NCBI GenBank assembly: GCA_934446465.1
Contig: CAKSEF010000067.1
Location: forward strand, 1 to 6,901
Direction of reading: 5' to 3'
Source of the DNA: an uncultured Oscillospiraceae bacterium
GTDB lineage: Bacteria > Bacillota > Clostridia > Oscillospirales > JAAYXM01
Length of the DNA stretch: 6,901 nt
Within the stretch, counting starts at the first letter, position 1, and each line of letters begins with the position of its first letter. The position numbers were made by a program, and so were the translations under genes. Below, piece by piece: positions 6,694 through 6,901 of the stretch. A model generated the notes under the pieces. That model saw nothing but the letters and a program-made list of their open reading frames with translations. It did no database searches and was not told the DNA's origin.

Positions 6694-6901
6694 ATGAAAA
6701 AAGGGAGCATTGCACTTTTAGTAGCGACAATACTCGCAACTGCGTATTCAATCTATCTCATATGCTATTTTTTCGGCGCAACCGCAGGCGCGGGCTCTGA
6801 CGCCGAAGCACTCGGCGCGGGCATCGCTACGGCGCTTGTCTTCCCGCACATACTCTTTTTCGCGCTCGGCGCCGTTTTCGGCTGGATTGGCTATCTTGCG
6901 C
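6694..6901 (+). CDS. Hypothetical small multi-pass membrane protein, cut by the window end
   Basis: An open frame from ATG 6694 runs off the window edge after 69 complete codons. GGAGG (6680-6684) stands 9 bases upstream of the start. The protein starts MKKGSIALLVATILATAYSIYLICYFFG, giving a first hydrophobic helix at about residues 5-27. A small Gly/Ala-rich acidic loop (28-42, with SDAEAL) follows, then a second hydrophobic region (about 43-69, including FPHILFFALGAVFGWIGYL). The basic N-terminus suggests it starts in the cytoplasm, and the loop would then lie outside. I do not recognise the family. The 18-base gap to the upstream gene and the shared strong promoter indicate one operon, so the two membrane proteins may act together. 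The C-terminal part is missing, so total length and helix number are unknown. Confidence 0.8.
   Translation, partial: MKKGSIALLVATILATAYSIYLICYFFGATAGAGSDAEALGAGIATALVFPHILFFALGAVFGWIGYLA

Noticed and set aside
1..6901. CRISPR arrays, tRNA or rRNA genes, insertion sequences, prophage or attachment sites
   Set aside because: No regularly spaced repeats, tRNA-like cloverleaf, transposase or integrase coding sequence, or terminal inverted repeats with target duplications were seen.

Overview
The window reads as chromosomal DNA from a Gram-positive, low-to-moderate-GC Firmicute, most likely a member of the Clostridia. The reasons are the adjacent uvrB-uvrA order, strong AAGGAGG-type ribosome binding sites, consensus sigma-A promoter boxes, frequent use of ATA and GTG/ATG starts, and the protein types present. 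The species cannot be named from the sequence alone. There is no gene-free stretch longer than about 125 bases.

Positions 1-5590 (+ strand) are a compact, same-direction gene run. It holds the last 25 codons of a probable FAD-dependent dehydrogenase, a RadC/JAB-family protein, UvrB and UvrA. Gaps are 14, 2 and 12 bases, with no terminator or convincing promoter between genes, so one transcript is likely and its promoter lies upstream of the window. UvrA and UvrB work together in nucleotide excision repair: UvrA2 finds distorted DNA and loads UvrB, which verifies the lesion and recruits UvrC (not in this window). RadC is a putative metal-dependent JAB-domain protein of uncertain role.

Positions 5591-5699 form a short convergent tail. 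A near-perfect hairpin flanked by T-runs on both strands looks like a bidirectional terminator. Upstream of it are overlapping inverted repeats and a near-copy of the terminator's left arm.

Positions 5694-6901 are a separate small module. A 69-residue Cro/C1-type regulator is encoded on the minus strand. Diverging from it on the plus strand are a single-pass membrane protein with a SHOCT-like N-terminus and a secreted C-terminal domain, and a second small hydrophobic protein cut by the window edge. The divergent intergenic region carries a consensus sigma-A promoter (TTGACA, 17 bp, TATACT) whose spacer and -10 box lie inside a perfect 18-bp palindrome. The divergent promoters appear to overlap at their -35 boxes. 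This is a plausible repressor-operator switch controlling an uncharacterised membrane-protein pair, and it is the least ordinary part of the window. The repair genes themselves look conventional.
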